Source: an uncultured Flavobacteriaceae bacterium (GTDB lineage: Bacteria > Bacteroidota > Bacteroidia > Flavobacteriales > Flavobacteriaceae). From it: a stretch of DNA of 64,000 bases. Shown here piece by piece: positions 62,953-64,000 of the stretch. The stretch spans positions 434,001 through 498,000 of the forward strand of contig CALSMD010000001.1 in the NCBI GenBank assembly GCA_943787365.1, written 5' to 3'. The number at the start of each line of letters is the position of its first letter. Positions within the stretch are counted from its first letter, which is position 1. Position numbers and translations under genes: made by a program. Below the pieces are notes generated by a model. It saw only the letters and a list, made by a program, of their open reading frames with translations, ran no database searches and had not been told where the DNA came from.

Positions 62953-64000
62953 ATGAAAACTCAAATCATTTCTATCCTTGTTATTGCACTCTTATTAGGT
63001 TGCAAACCCTCAACGTCAAATTCTGAAGGTACATATGAAGTGTTTGTCAAAGCTGACGGCGTTTATGATGGCTTAAGAGCTTATTTGATAAAGACTGAAA
63101 ATGGCAGAAATAAAATAAAAACCGACACTGCTATTGTTTTTAATGGGGCGTTTCGTTTTAAAGGACAAATAAAAGGGGCCGAAATGCGTGCCTTGACCAT
63201 AGACGGCGTGAGAGGGCAAACCTCAGTATTTATAGAACCCGGAAAAATTAATATAGAAATTTATAAAGACAGCATTCATAAATCTAAGGTAGAAGGCACT
63301 TATAACAATGAAGTTTTTAATGATTATAAGAATAAATACCAAGAAAAAATAGAAGCGATCGAAGCTGTGAAAGCTGTGTTCTTAAGTTCTGAAAAAGATT
63401 CAGAAGGCTTAAAAGCACTTCAAAAGAAAGGAGATTCTTTGAGAGCCCAATTGAAAAATTTCGGTTATGAATTTATCCAAGAAAATAACGATTCTGATTT
63501 TTCATTATTTATATTGGAAGGACTTACAAGTCAAAAGGGTTTTGATCTGGAATTGGCATCCAAAGCTTATAAAAGCATAGAAACTTCTATCAAAACAAAA
63601 AACGAAACGAATCAATTAATTTCAAATCGCATTAAAGAAAAAATTGAAAGCAACCCAAATAAATCGAAAATTAAAATTGGCATGAAAGCGCCTGACTTTA
63701 CTGCTCCAAATCCGCAAGGAGAACAAATCACTTTAAGTAAAATTAATGGGAAGGTTATCATTGTTGATTTTTGGGCATCTTGGTGTAAGCCTTGCCGAAT
63801 TGAAAATCCGAATTTGGTAAAACTGTATGACACCTACCATTCAAAAGGATTAGAAATTATCAGTGTTTCTCTTGAACGTGGAGATCAGAAAGCGTTTTGG
63901 ATTGAGGCCATAAAAAAAGATCAACTAAGCTGGTATAACGTCTCTAATTTGAAATTTTGGCAAGACCCCATTGCACAAGCTTACAGTGTGAATTCGATTC
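62953..64000 (+). CDS. TlpA-like thioredoxin-family lipoprotein with DUF4369-like N-domain (partial at window end)
   Basis: ATG at 62953: MKTQIISILVIALLLGCKPSTSNSEGTYEVFVKADGVYDG...; MKAPDFTAPNPQGEQITLSKINGKVIIVDFWASWCKPC; open to the window edge and missing from the ORF track. Confidence 0.93.
   Translation, partial: MKTQIISILVIALLLGCKPSTSNSEGTYEVFVKADGVYDGLRAYLIKTENGRNKIKTDTAIVFNGAFRFKGQIKGAEMRALTIDGVRGQTSVFIEPGKINIEIYKDSIHKSKVEGTYNNEVFNDYKNKYQEKIEAIEAVKAVFLSSEKDSEGLKALQKKGDSLRAQLKNFGYEFIQENNDSDFSLFILEGLTSQKGFDLELASKAYKSIETSIKTKNETNQLISNRIKEKIESNPNKSKIKIGMKAPDFTAPNPQGEQITLSKINGKVIIVDFWASWCKPCRIENPNLVKLYDTYHSKGLEIISVSLERGDQKAFWIEAIKKDQLSWYNVSNLKFWQDPIAQAYSVNSI

Overview
The window is chromosomal DNA from a Flavobacteriaceae-like Bacteroidetes. 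Signs of this are the LpxC-FabZ fusion, bifunctional HisB, PorX, a CarboxypepD_reg/TonB receptor, and TAnnTTTG-type -7 boxes. Most of it is core metabolism: a his operon (hisG-D-C-B-H-A-F-IE), a lipid A block (lpxD, lpxC-fabZ, lpxA, efp, a second LpxD-like gene), sucD, porX-tsaE-ald, parE/parC, ychF, serC/serA, pyrR-pyrB-STAS-like-rnz, a phenylalanine/tyrosine/homogentisate catabolic cluster, and mnmE. The most distinctive signals are: (1) a complete his attenuator upstream of hisG, with a 19-aa leader peptide containing HHHH and a terminator whose 3' arm is mimicked by the end of the leader ORF; (2) five TTACA-NN-TGTAA palindromes between a divergent M14 peptidase gene and an XRE regulator gene; (3) a roughly 1.6 kb decayed accessory island (12.5-14.2 kb) with a broken lipocalin-like gene, two gene fragments, a perfect 30-bp palindrome, and a ~95-bp direct repeat bracketing a phhB gene; (4) two mosaic intergenic repeat elements at 53.7 and 61.2 kb. 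I found no CRISPR array, rRNA, tRNA or intact transposase. No clearly novel multi-gene system is evident. The XRE operator array and the repeat-bracketed island are the best leads.
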